The notes under the pieces are model-generated. The model saw only the letters and a program-made list of their open reading frames with translations, was not told where the DNA came from and searched no databases. From Marsupella aquatica (taxonomy: Eukaryota > Marchantiophyta): a DNA stretch of 64,000 bases. The translations under genes were made by a program, and so were the position numbers. Shown here in pieces: positions 34,751 to 46,725 of this stretch; within the stretch, counting starts at the first letter, position 1, and the number at the start of each line of letters is the position of its first letter. The DNA is taken from NCBI GenBank assembly GCA_973895155.1, contig OZ316894.1, positions 21,266,001 to 21,330,000 of the forward strand, read 5' to 3'.

Positions 34751-35302
34751 TTTTAAGGGGCTGTAATTGTAGATATGTTCCACCAGAGCTGGAAGCTCAT
34801 TTTCCATCACTCTCACTCCATCCAAGTTTGGCGTCCAATTCCTTGAGGAAGTTGGTTGACAAGCACAGCACATGAATAGGAGTGTTATCCCTTTTACACT
34901 TCATGATCCACCAATGCGGCATGGATGACACCTCCCACTAGAATTGAACAAGAGTGGCCAAAGATATACCTGTCAACTTTGATGGGCCTTACAAATTGCA
35001 TGAGTTGCTTGATTGTAGTTTCTACTGTTCTACAATTGTAGCACCCATACCTACTTTTTTATGATTTTCTTTCCCGGTTTTAAGGGCGTTACTTGTAGAC
35101 ATATTCCACAAACTTCACTCCATCCAAGTGTGAAGTCCAATTCCTGGGGAAGCTGGTTGACAAGCACAGCCCATGAATAGGAGTGCATTCCCTTTCAGAC
35201 TTCATGATAGACCAATGCTGCATGGACAACACATCCCACTAGGATTGAGTGGGAATGGCAAAACTCATACATGTCAGCTTTGGTGGCCTTAAGAATTGCA
35301 TG
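34751..35302 (+). repeat. Direct duplication of about 230 bp at 302-bp offset
   Basis: CCATCCAAGT at 34818 and 35120 begins two diverged copies sharing GTCCAATTCCT, TTGACAAGCACAGC, CATGAATAGGAGTG, CTTCATGAT and CACCTCCCACTAG or variants. The similarity extends upstream to TTTTAAGGG and downstream to AATTGCATG. Confidence 0.8.
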
Positions 35303-37730
35303 TAAACAGCGCAAATGGAAAACCTGTTCTTGAAGGTCAGAGATTCCATGATGGCCCAAAAGACATAACTCCTGGGATGTTTTTAAATAAAGTTTGAGAG
35401 GTTTTCGTGACTTAAAAGAAGCAAGGCATTACACTCACTAGTCAATTGGAAAGAAATTCTGCCAAGAGGTATACAGTAGCAAGAATTGATAAGTTGCATG
35501 CAATTGGATATGATGGTATAGTTGACAATGATTGTAAATATCTATCTACTCAATCATGGTTCAGGCTAAGGTGGAAGTATAATACGACCATCTTCATAGT
35601 GGATAGTATAATACGACCAAAACCTGGAAAGTTTATCCAATCACCCAATGCTCTTGTATTGATACCATGAGGAAGCTCACAAGCAACCACACGTAACAGT
35701 TGGATATTGTGGTAAAGTAACCACAGGAGTAATGTGACTATTGGAGTATGAAATATGATTGCATGAACATGTCCTTCCACCAAAGGAATCTTCATGTTCC
35801 AGCTGGTCCTTAAAACTATTCAACACCATGTGAGAGGGCAACAGTCTTGGAAACGGGTATTGATTTAGTCTGTCCTTCAAATCAGTTACCATTTTTAAGT
35901 TTAAGGGCCCAATACCTCGCTTGTTTAGTAACCATCTCAATAACAGGCGAATGTTTATGGAACCCCAAAATCTGTGAGGAATGCTGCAGTCTACAGCTTT
36001 TGAGGGTCAATAGCAACAATGGCCCACAACTATCTTGCCAAATCCGTGCGCTCCACTATTCACTCTTTTGCTTTTTTGAACATCTAATATCCCTCTTGAG
36101 TGTTCTCTCTTCCCACTTATCGAATCTTCCTATTCTCAGTTGAAGGGAATCGTCATTTCTAAAGGGGATTCCAATTGCCAAATGGGAAAAAGAAGGGGTT
36201 TCAATTAAAAGAAGTTCCTATACCATGTGACAAGAATCCTCGGGCCTCAAACTTTTGAGAGCCAACACCAACGATGATGGCCCACGATTATCCTTACAAA
36301 TCTTGCACTAGTATTAAACTCCCTTGACTGCTCCCTCTTTCCATGTTTAAAACTATTTGTAAGTAAAGAAGGAACTCACTTTCCACTTTTAGAATCTTCC
36401 TATTCCCAACTTTAAAGAAGGTCTCCTAGGTTTTTGGGGTTTGCATTTGCCCTCTTCTTTTGGGTTTGGTGTTTGCCCTCTCCACCCCTCTTTACTTTTA
36501 TTCCATTGTACTTTGTTTGGCTCTTTTTAGTAAGTTGGTGCTTTTTCTTCAAGATTTAGGACCCCCCTGTCCGTTAAGACCAAAAAGAAAAAGAAAAAAG
36601 AACATTTAAGGCAGGTTGAAAAGGCTATTCCTCTCAGGCAAGATTCCCGTCCTTCTCCCCCCTCAACCCCCCACCCCCCAAACAAAAAATTAACAAACGA
36701 AGAAGATGAACACTTGATGGCAAATCAAACAAATCTTGAGGGAATTAAAGAAGTTCCTAGAACGTTGGTTTCAAAATCTATACTCTAATTTGAGATTGAA
36801 GTTTACTGTTCATGACGTGGCCATAGAGTAAAGCCATATGCCCTAATTTATTTGATAATAACAAATTTTACATATTAGACAATGCTTGTGTGAATAGGGA
36901 GGGGCACCTACAGTTCAGGTAGGGGGAGCCCTTCCTGTCCATATGGCTTGAGTATCTAGCTAATATCAACAATGAAAGAACTCACCCTTCCATCACGTAA
37001 TTTAGATCCCCCAATAAGAGCGTAAAAACAAATCTAACCATCTCTGTCAATGCAAGTGGTCATAGCTCCCTCTATGAGACCCCCGAATTTCCACAGGACG
37101 AGAGGAGATTTTTCTCACTTTTGACGTTTGAGGTATAACAAGGCGACAGAAAAAACAGCCAAACAAAAGAGGGGACCGAAATCCAATCATAAAAAACCAA
37201 AAAGCAACGTAGCAATAATGCGATTCTTGTGGGAATAAACTAATGTGAATGTTAGTTGGGGAGAAATCTTCAGCCCCGGGCCGTAAATCTCTACAGTAAA
37301 TTTGGTTGTCAAACGACAAAAGCGTGGGGAAAAGCGCCTGGCCCTGGACAGCGGCGATTGGACGAGGCTTCGGAGCCGCTCGCCGATTAGCCGAGAAGAT
37401 GTGACCCCACAAAGATTCCGGCCCCACCCATCCGTCCGTCCATGAGCAGGCCTCTCCATTGGCTCCGGAGTGGGGCCCGCACCCCTATCCATGGAACCGA
37501 ATATATTCCGCCTACGGTTTCATCACGTGGACCCCTGCCCTTCACGCCAACGACGCCACGACAGCTGACACCTCCATCCATCATCCATCGCTCTCCCATC
37601 CATCTCTCCCCATCCATGCCTATCTTGCCCAACAGCAACAGCCCATGCATACATCAGCGTGGCCGGAAAAGGCCGAAAAAGAAATGAAAAGGAGATATAG
37701 CACATTAAAGGCAGAGAAGAGGGAATCATA
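35303..37730. other. Mostly no gene; a weak direct repeat and a GC-rich island
   Basis: Two diverged copies of about 180 bp (about 35975-36150 and 36228-36425) share CTTTTGAG, GATGGCCCAC-like and GAATCTTCCTATTC segments. 37260-37680 is GC-rich and could be an old promoter or gene edge, but no coding match was recognised on either strand. Confidence 0.45.
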
Positions 37731-38820
37731 ATGAAAAACTGATAAAGTGGGGGAGAGAATAACGCCCATTATACGCCCCTTTGGGACCAGACGTTCTCTG
37801 GCCAAATTTTTAAGGTTTCCTTTTTTTCAGTACAGTGGAGCATTATGAACCTTCTCATCTTGTTTTAGAGAAAATTCTCTTGGACCTTTGAGTATATTAC
37901 CGGTTTGTTGCCAGAGCATCATAGGCAATAATAACCCCTACAAATTGAATCTAAATATCTTATTTTTTGTGGCATTGTGGCCCACAATGCCCCTAACGCG
38001 AAGTTACTATACTCAGAGTGAAAACTTATAAAGTGGGGTAGAGAATGGCGCACCTTAACACCGTTTGGGCGCTGGAGATTCCAGACCCATTTTTAACAGT
38101 ATGTCTGTTTAGCTAGAGTGGTGAACGTCACCATGTGGGTAAAGAGAAAAGGTTCAGAAGATTCCATATTTTACATTTCTAGATTAATATTTGATCTTAG
38201 ATGTAGCTAGATTTAAGATAACCATCATATTGTGGCTCATGAAGCAATCTTAAATACCTTAGATATTTTCTCTTTGTATGTTTCTGTAATTGGAAGAGAA
38301 TGCCCATTATGCAGATTTGGCCTCTGCTTGTCTCCTGGTAAAATGGGTGAAATTTTTAGAGATAGTGTGAAGAAAGGAGAAAATTTCCAGATGGTGCAAA
38401 CTTCTTCTGAATTTAACGAAGTATTTGCTTGATCAATCCCCAAAATGAACTTGTTACTTGATCAACCCCCTGAGGTCTATCAACTGTCCAGATCTGAAAT
38501 TGAAAGGTCCATCAACGGTCCAAATTGGGGAAAAATATGGAGGGGGTTGATTAAGCAAACATTTTCCAGAATGGGGTCTACTAAGCATATCTTTTGTAAT
38601 TTGGGTGCTGAACAGATAAGAATACATACTCCAGATGTGGACAGTGCATTATCAAATTCCTCCGTTACCTTTACTAAAATTGTAGAAATATAAGTCTCTT
38701 AGGCAGCTAAGTGTATTAACACCCGTTACCATGGCATTATGGGCAAGAATAGCCCCTCATAACTGAAACTACAGCCCTCGTTTTTGGAGGCTTTATGGCC
38801 CATAAAGCCATGTTACGAGG
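37731..38820 (+). repeat. Diverged repeat copies, two carrying a 21-bp hairpin
   Basis: 37731-37810 and 38019-38100 share ATAAAGTGGGG, AGAGAAT and CCGTTTGGG-like segments. 37905-38000 and 38724-38820 share a second segment (a GCATCATAGGCAATAATA-like stretch against GCATTATGGGCAAGAATA), each followed by a perfect inverted repeat with 10-bp arms around a single C (37971-37991 and 38789-38809). Confidence 0.7.
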
Positions 38821-41800
38821 ACATGTCTAGATTCAAAAAGGCTAGCTTAACCAAAATAGCAAGAAATTCTGGCCCACTTTAAAAAACGCTGACATGACCC
38901 TCTGTGGGCCTCAGATGGTGGGGCCTCGTAGATCTCCATCCTCTCAGAAGAGTTTGAGGGCTCCATGAGCACAAGGGTTAGGAACTTAGGTTGGTTTCCA
39001 ACCACAGCACATATTGAGGTTCACCTATTGCTGGGCCCTCATTTGCTCTTACTACGCTGCAGACACCAGCTTTTTGGTGGCAAATATTGGTCGTATAAGG
39101 GGGTGGGGCACCCCCAACCCGATTTGACTGATTGGTGGGGTTTCCCAGAAAAGACTGTTTGCTGTGAATATTTTTTTAAGGTGGGATGATTGCTGGTGAG
39201 GAATAATGGCTTTCACCCAGAACAAGTGTCAACACACGAGAGTTAGTCTTTGCAATGATTTACCTGTCATTTTAAGTTTTCATTTGGTTTTTTATTTGAA
39301 TGTGTGCTTTCAGGCCTGTCTGGAATATTCTGTTGTAAAGTGAACGACCTTTAACTAGTGTAATGCTCAAAGAAACAAAGTGAGTGGCATTTTAGTGAGT
39401 AGGGCAGTGAAATGCATACCGTGTTTCGTTAGAGCTAAATTTTATATAGCACAGTTTTATACAACACACTGCCAAATAACAAAAATTGTCAAACATGTTG
39501 ACCAAATCCCAAACGCAGGAGACCCATTGATGGGAAAAATAAGGGATAAAACCCAGGAAGACCAAATAGCTAAAAATCCCAAGAGACACATTGGTGAAGG
39601 AATAAAGCCATACTCAGCAATAAACTGAAGAGCCTGGTAAGCTCAGGAGTAAACTTCTTTCGAGGGTCACCAAGAGAAATTTATCTAGAGGCCCTAAAAG
39701 CAATAGCCTTGACCGTCCGCAAGACGATGAATGCATGAGCCCTTAGTTCAGAAAATTTGTCACAAGGCTCAAAGCATGTTAGACCCTTCCATGTCTGGGG
39801 TTTTGCCTATGAGTTTGCCTGATGAAACACGGTCTGGCTCAAGGCCCTAGGGCACTCATTCTTGAAAATGCCCTCCATAGATCTCATTACCTTACAATTC
39901 ACTCAGAAAGGCTACACATGAAGAGAGTCAAATCTGGTATCTGGATTGACTTACCTATTTATTTCTTCTAGTGTCTAGGGTGTGTTTGCTCTGGAAACTG
40001 GTAGTGAGTGGAGGTCTGGACAAAATAGAAGACCAAGCCCAAAATCAGGTGAATTTGTTTTGAGAGAGTTACCATATCAGAAAAAACAATGAAAGCAAAC
40101 TATGGGCCCAAATGCTCACACAACTTGCAAGCGTGTGAGATGGAACTAGTGATGTCAATGGCTAACAACTTGAAGAAGCACAGCACAAACTAAGCACTAA
40201 ATTCTCTATTGCATACTTTAGGAACTCCTTTTCAATGCCATCAACATGTGATGTTGTCCCTTAGAGAAAATTGAAGCATACACTAAGACAGGCCGTAATC
40301 TTCCTTTGCCTTTTTTTTCTTGTGTGGTTTTTGTTCTCTTTGGACCTCTCTTACTTCATTGTACTTGGGAATAGATTATGGTTATTCCTTTTTTACTTTG
40401 ACATCGTCTTTGATGTGTTGAACTGTGACGTCATCTTTCATGACAATACAATCATGACTCATATCATGTTCACGTAGTCGACACAATCCATACATGATTC
40501 ACCTCTTCTCCAAGGCTCTGTCCACACAAACACTCCAACTTTACTTCAGAGTAGTCGAACACACAAGCTCTCTTTGTCTCTCTCAACTCGGTTCATTACA
40601 ATGAGCAAGCACACTGTACCAGTGGCTTACACTAGCCCTGGTATATGCAAGGTCACACACGACCTAACCTCAGCTAAGTCCCTAATTGTGGTTAGTTTAA
40701 TTGCCGTAACCTATGAGTCACAAGACTAGAACAATCCTTAACATGATGAAATGCTGCACTCTTCCTTTCATAAACTGAAATATGGAATCCATTTGAATAT
40801 TGATACCATCTAGATCTGGAACATTGAGTTTTGGCATGCTCTGTATTGCCTTCAGTATCTATTCTTGCATTATCTGAGCCAAAATGTTGTTTGAGAGAGC
40901 TGTTTTTTGAACTTGGACAGAAGCACCTGTTGACTAATCTGAAATTCAGAGTTGTAGATTGGAGACCCCACACCTGTGTTAGCAATCTAGAGCTTTTGCA
41001 GTTGGCCCTGGACATTGTTTGGCTGGGAACTTGGCAATTTGCTTCCCCTCAACCATTGACCAACAGCATGGTAGATGTCCTACTTCTGTCATGCCTAGTA
41101 TTTATATCAATACTGTTTTGGGTCAGGGTGGGGCAAAGATCAGGAGAGCATAGAGTAGCCATTTTGTTTCGTGTATTCTGCAAGAAATTATGAGCAAACG
41201 CAAGCTGTCCCCTTTGCTTTGGGAGTCTAGTTTTTTATATGTTCATCTATGCACCACAATATGAAATCCTCCTCTTTCTTCTCATGTCTTCTTACCAATT
41301 GCCATTATGATAGGAAGCTTCCTTGAACCTTCTATTATTGTGACATCTTTGCATAACCATGAGATTGACCTAAAGGTGTCATTGTGGGGACTTTCATGCT
41401 GATCCCTCACTCTTCCTGTAGCGCACACACTTTTTGAAATCCACTTGTCAGGATCACTGGCCCACTGTCTGGCCATCACCTACACTCAATAACACTTTTG
41501 CTCAACATCGTTTAATTGTGACAATACTCTGCAATGCCCCAGTGTTGGGCTAGCCAAACATGAAGCATAAAATGAAGAAGGGCTTGACATAAATATTACT
41601 TTATTAACAGTTTTGACGGGTAGAGTCTTCACCCTCACACCATCACCTCCCCCATGTGCCCAATGGGCTAGTGGCTGATTACCTTCCTTCTTGGGAATAG
41701 CCAAGGAAAGCACACGAGAGGGCCGATTTGAGTCGTCAACAGTTATGGCTCAAATTACGAGAGAGCAGGAAAATCTACAGTGCTAAATATCTAAAAGGTT

Positions 41801-43626
41801 CCAACCAAGATCTCGATCAGCAACCCTGTGTGTTTAATCTAATGTTATTGTTCGAAATGTTAGTATTGGGGATGGTTGAGGCCAAAAAATCTCGAAATGC
41901 AAAGCACTAACATCCAATGGGGAAATTTATTTAGGTCGGGAATCCATCCTACTTGGTAGCTAGAATAGCTAGTCCTCTAGTAGGCTGGCCAAGTCATAAA
42001 AGCTGGCCCAGCTAAAAGTTTGTCCCCAATCAAGAATAGACACCTACTATAGGTAAGTCAAGGGAGATAGCTACAGTCAGTTGATCGTCATTTGAAGAAT
42101 CTTTTTTTGTTGGTTTTCCTTTATTTCCTGCTTTACATCGTCCCCAAATTATAGACCACTCTGGTAAGGGAATCTCTGTAATGAATGTCGATGGCCTCCT
42201 TTGTCCCAACCAACCAACCAATAAACCAATTTTCCTGATAATCCCTGGTTTGGGAACAGCTTCATTAATTAATTTAGTGTTTCATGATGTGCCCCACCCA
42301 GTCAACTTTGAAGCCAAGTCCAAGGTGGCGGTATTTTATGGAAGATTGGTAGGGCCTCCCATCTCTCCACCTCTCGTCCATCCCTATCCCTAGTCCTCGA
42401 TAATCTGTGTACCACGAGATGTGGGGGCCGCCCCCAACACTGCATATCAAAATGTGGGAGAAAATCAGTCAGATTTTGTTTGGTTCATCGAATTAATTAA
42501 TTTTGTTGACCAGAAGGGTTGCCCCCATATTTTGCAACATGTTTTGGAGTGCCCTCCCGTCTAACGAATAATAAAGCTAAGTAAGGGACAAGTGAAAAAA
42601 TTCTGTCGTTCTGGTCCTCCTTTGTGGTCCTCATTCCCTTTGTAGGAATTTGGGGACCCAAGTTCGAAGTGCCAGGTTTGGCCCCTCCTAAACATGACAG
42701 AACATACTTTGTTCCTCAGTACTAGTAGACCGTGAATTAATTAATTCACTCAATCCTGTCTCCCTCTCGCCTTCCAACAAAAATCCTGCACTGGAGTCTG
42801 CCTTCCTACAAATCTGCACATAATTAGTTACCTTGCAAATTCTCAAATCTGGCAATTATTATCCAGAAACACCACAAGAAATACAAAAACAAGATGTATA
42901 TTATAATGTCAACATAACAATTGGAGTTAAAATGGCTCATCCTTAGTCCCTTGTCTAATTTTTACTGTGCTATTCAAATAGTTTTCAAGGTTTAGTTATT
43001 TAAACCTGTTAGCGGGAACCCAGAAAATGTGAGTAGCAGGAGCTCTGAATCCTGAATTTTAAAAAACCAAATTGTAATCAACTGAGGGACTCTACCAAGG
43101 TCACATGTGAAAGACAGTAGCACATCTAACTTGCCGCACTTAGGTGTTGTGCCAGCAATTGTATGAATGCTACACATTTTTACAATGTGGATCCAAGAAA
43201 TCAAGAAAGCAGGAAAACATAGTCAAAGAACAAATGAGAGAGAATAATGGTGGTGCAATGCATGTGGACATCCATGTGGTCCATAGTGGTCAATGTATCT
43301 AGACACTAAATTGTTCTCCACTACTATTGACTTTAGGATGCAGCATATGGCAACTCGTGAGGGTATACGCTATTTCCTCCACAACCACCTTTCCAGTATC
43401 AACCAGCACATAGAAACTGAACTTGTAGTATAGCTGATTTTTTTGAAGCTGCTAAAATGGTGAATGCAACTTTCAGTATTTTGTCTTATTCAAAATTCTT
43501 TTGTTATGAATTTTTATTTCAATGTGTCTTACCAAGGTGCATCCCTTGTATAGTTTAGATTTCCAATTTATTCTGGCACCCCTCTAATTTTTTTAAATCT
43601 TTGCTATATTTTAAGATCATCCACCC
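38821..43626. other. No gene recognised
   Basis: AT-rich DNA up to the gypsy element. Short ORFs occur on both strands without recognisable domains. 42181-42480 has small CCAACCAACCAA and AATTAATTAATT runs. Confidence 0.4.
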
Positions 43627-43985
43627 TGTCATGCCGAGGGACAGTGCCTCTTATGCACATTGGCATGTCCCTCGCCTGCCCGCTAGGTATGTAGTTAGGG
43701 CTAGTGTACTACCTGAGTTAGCGACATGTTCTTGTAGCAAGTCTGGGCCGTTCTTGAAGCAAATGTGCTTGTTAGTGTGACGTCAGGACTTTGCTTGCTT
43801 AGGGCATGTCTTTCTTTGTTGGTTTTCAGTTCTTCTTGAATCACTGTTGACAGAGCTCAGACAGTGCTCGTCGGTTCCGTACACGGGATTCACATAGTGA
43901 TTCGTTAGATGCTCCCGGCCGATCTTGGCATCCTGCCGGTTTTCGATTCAATTTCAGTACAATTGTTTCTCTTACGCCTTTTATT
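43627..43985 (+). repeat. 5' LTR (359-bp shared core) of the gypsy element
   Basis: Begins TGTCATGCCGAGGGACAG and ends CGCCTTTTATT. It is collinear with 52585-52943. The copy lacks the 174-bp segment that precedes the 3' copy, so it may be a 5'-truncated LTR. Confidence 0.85.
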
Positions 43986-45442
43986 CAAGAAGAACTGTCG
44001 AGTTAGCGGTGAGGAGAAGAAGATTGCTCGTGGCGATTTCGACAATTTCTGGTGAAGCTGGTGCAATTTCTATGGAAAAACGCTGAGCGATGGGGTGGAA
44101 GTTATGACTTTAAGTGTATACACTTAAGTATCAGTGTATACACTTAAGTCAAACAAGCCCCCCTCCCTCGTTTTCCTTTGTGTTTTTGCCCAGGCTTTTC
44201 TTTTCCGGCCGCAACCTGTTTCGCGACTTGCTGTTATCGATTGCTGCATCGACGCTGATTGCACAGGGCGCACCCGCGCTTGCATTTTTAACGACCTCTT
44301 TGGGGCCCTTTTTCGTTTACCGGCCACGACTGCCTCTGCCACCGCGCGCCCCTTTTCTTTCGTCCTTTTTCGCCTTGCCAAGCCTCGAAGTTCCTCCCTC
44401 CGTTTGTTTTCCTGCCTTTATCTCGCAGGCTGTGCGTACAGGGCATTGTGCCTCCCACTGCCAGCATTTAATTAAGGAGAGGAGGGGGAGCAAGTACAAG
44501 CCGGGAGTCGAGGAGAAGGCACGGAGGCCTATGAGCATTAAAGCAGGGGGGAGGGGGGAGCCGAGGCTGGAACGCAAGGAGAGGAGGGGGACTGGCAGGA
44601 GCGAGTGTGCCAGGAGAGGGCACGAGGCCCTATGCTGAATTAAAGAGGGGAGGGGGAGTTCACATTCAATTCCCTTCTCGGGAGGCCCACAGTGCATTAA
44701 TGAAGGGGGGGAGTTTACGTAGACTCCTTTCGAGAGTCCTCTTGCAGGGCACGAGGCCCTTTCACAACATTAAAGAAAAGGGGGGGGGGGTACAATCGAC
44801 TCCCTTCTCTCGAGAGTACTTTGGGAGCTCATACGGAGGGGGCGCGAAGCCCTATGCAGGGCTCGTGCCATTAAGAGGGCCCGGTTTCTTTTGCCCTCGC
44901 CTCGCCTTGGCTTTTCTCCTCTTTCCGGCCACCTGCGAGCCTGCCTCAACTATTTTCCCCTTTTTCGGCCTTTCTCGTTTTGTTTTTTTTTGCCGCGCCA
45001 CGATTGACCTGCTGCCAGTTCCCGGGTCCACATATGGTCGATGTGTATACACTTACGGGGGCCCCTTTCACGTGTTGTAGGGCCCATTTCTTTCCCTTTG
45101 CTCTTGCTTTGTTCTCGACTACCTGCATAGGGCACCGTGCCGATCGGTCCTTCCTTTTTTGGGTCCACATAGGGGCCCAACGTATACACTTTAAAGGGGC
45201 CCAATGTATACACTTAAGGGGGCCCCTATTCATGTTTTCAAGGGCCCATTCTTCCGGGATTTCTTTGTTGCCACCACATGTCATCTGCATAGACTTTGAC
45301 AGTTTCTCAGCGCTTACACATTCTACACATTGCTGCCTTGCACCGTTTGTTTCCTTTGTGGGTTTTATTTCTTAGCGTTGGGGCTGCCACTCCTTTTTCT
45401 TGTCAATTTCTTTCCCATTGGCACCCCGAGTGAGCATGCAGC
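43986..45442 (+). other. Long untranslated leader of the gypsy element with palindromes and repeats
   Basis: About 1.46 kb between LTR and gag. The 18-bp perfect palindrome TTAAGTGTATACACTTAA is at 44110-44127, and related GTATACACTTAAG motifs recur at about 44133, 45038, 45182 and 45203, often next to GGGGCCC. 44460-44880 has three or four units of GAGGCCCTATGC-, CATTAAAG- and G-run-containing repeats. The ORFs here are low-complexity and have no domain. Confidence 0.7.
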
Positions 45443-46725
45443 ATGTCAGCCGACGAGCCAGGAGGTAGCAGCTCATCACCACCAACACCCCGGTACCACT
45501 TACGAAGTGATCCACGACCCTTGGTGCCAATTTCATTGGAGTCTCGGCAATTTTGACGACGTCCGCAGACAGCAGCAACACCCACACCACGCAATCCTTC
45601 TGCTCAATTTGGCGGTCGCTTCACCACTACCCCGAAGACTGCTATCACTTCCTTGCCATTTACCCCTTCTACATCAGTGGTTGTTCCAGATTCACCGACA
45701 TACAACATGATGCTAGCCACTCATCTGGCCGCATTGAGCGCTTCAGCGGGCGGCCAGGCACTGTTTCTTTGCGTGAGTTCAAATCCACTTTCTACACTAT
45801 CGTTTACAAATTGGAGTTGAAGTACGGCAGCAATTTCACAAATACTTTTGCATTTAAGCAGCTAGCCAGGTATGTGCACCATGAGGCTTTGGATGTGTAT
45901 GAGCAGCACTCTCAACGGTTGCTTGTTGTCACACAATTGCCTAATCCTATCTATGCTAGTGCAATTGCAGTTGCCTCACAACTGGCATTACAGAATGCCA
46001 TTGCAACCCATGCTGCTGCTCCTCCTACTTCCCCTCCTACTCTAGTTCCTACCACTGTGCCAGTTACTCCCACTGTCTTGGCACAGGCTACATCAGGCAT
46101 TTCTCCCACTATTGATTCTCCTGCCTTTGCTGATCCAGTGGCTGAGTTTTTCCAGGTTTTCGAATTGGAATTCCTAATCAAGAGTGCTGACAAAATCATG
46201 CAGTTGGCTACCTTTGTAAGGCAGCGCGATGAAACATTGAAGATGATGTATCGCCGGCTTCTCAAGCTGAAGGAGGACACCCAGAGCATCACTGACCTGG
46301 AGGCTGCGCATCGCTATCTTCGTGCATTGGAGGGCACACCAGCTCTCCATTCGCAAGTGTTGCAGCAAGTATTCTCAGAGTTTGGAGACAGCTATGCATT
46401 GCTCAATGTCTATGACACTGCTGAGAAACTTGAGTTGGCCCATGCACATTATGAGGCCAGTATTGCACGTCCACCGCGATCCAGGTACCAGGCTGCTGCC
46501 CCTACATTGGCCACCCCTTCCCGTGTGGTACAATATGGTTCCAAGACCAAGCCAGCACATGCTGCTTTCATGCTGTCATCTTGCAACTACTGTGGTAACC
46601 CCAATCACAAGGCTAATGAATGTGATATTGTTGCTGAGGATCTGTCTTATGATTTTTGCGGGAAAGTGAGTCACTTGGAAGCAGTTTGTTTTGCCAAATT
46701 CCCACAGAGGAAGCAGCTACGATAA
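45443..46725 (+). pseudogene. gag: Gypsy gag, broken
   Basis: The likely start is ATG 45443 (MSADEPGG, Ser/Pro-rich). That frame is stopped by TGA near 45554 and then shifts, near 45720-45740, into the frame that stays open to TAA 46723-46725. The gag core (FSGRPGTVSLREF, LARYVHHEALDVYEQH, then a helical second half with QLATFVRQRDETLKMMYRRL, about 46200-46260) precedes two zinc knuckles. The first is intact (CNYCGNPNHKANEC, about 46582-46623). In the second, the first cysteine is replaced by Tyr (SYDFCGKVSHLEAVC), as TGT to TAT would give. The protein would package element RNA. After the TAA, the frame continues with a Pro/Gln-rich linker. Confidence 0.85.

Noticed and set aside
37047-37650. 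GC-rich block with ORFs on the minus strand, possibly a gene edge
   Set aside because: Translations are low-complexity with no domain. GC content alone is not evidence of a gene.
44114-44638. A 174-codon ORF in the gypsy leader and overlapping ones on both strands
   Set aside because: Low-complexity, Pro/Ser/Arg-rich translations of a repeat-rich leader. No gag or other domain.
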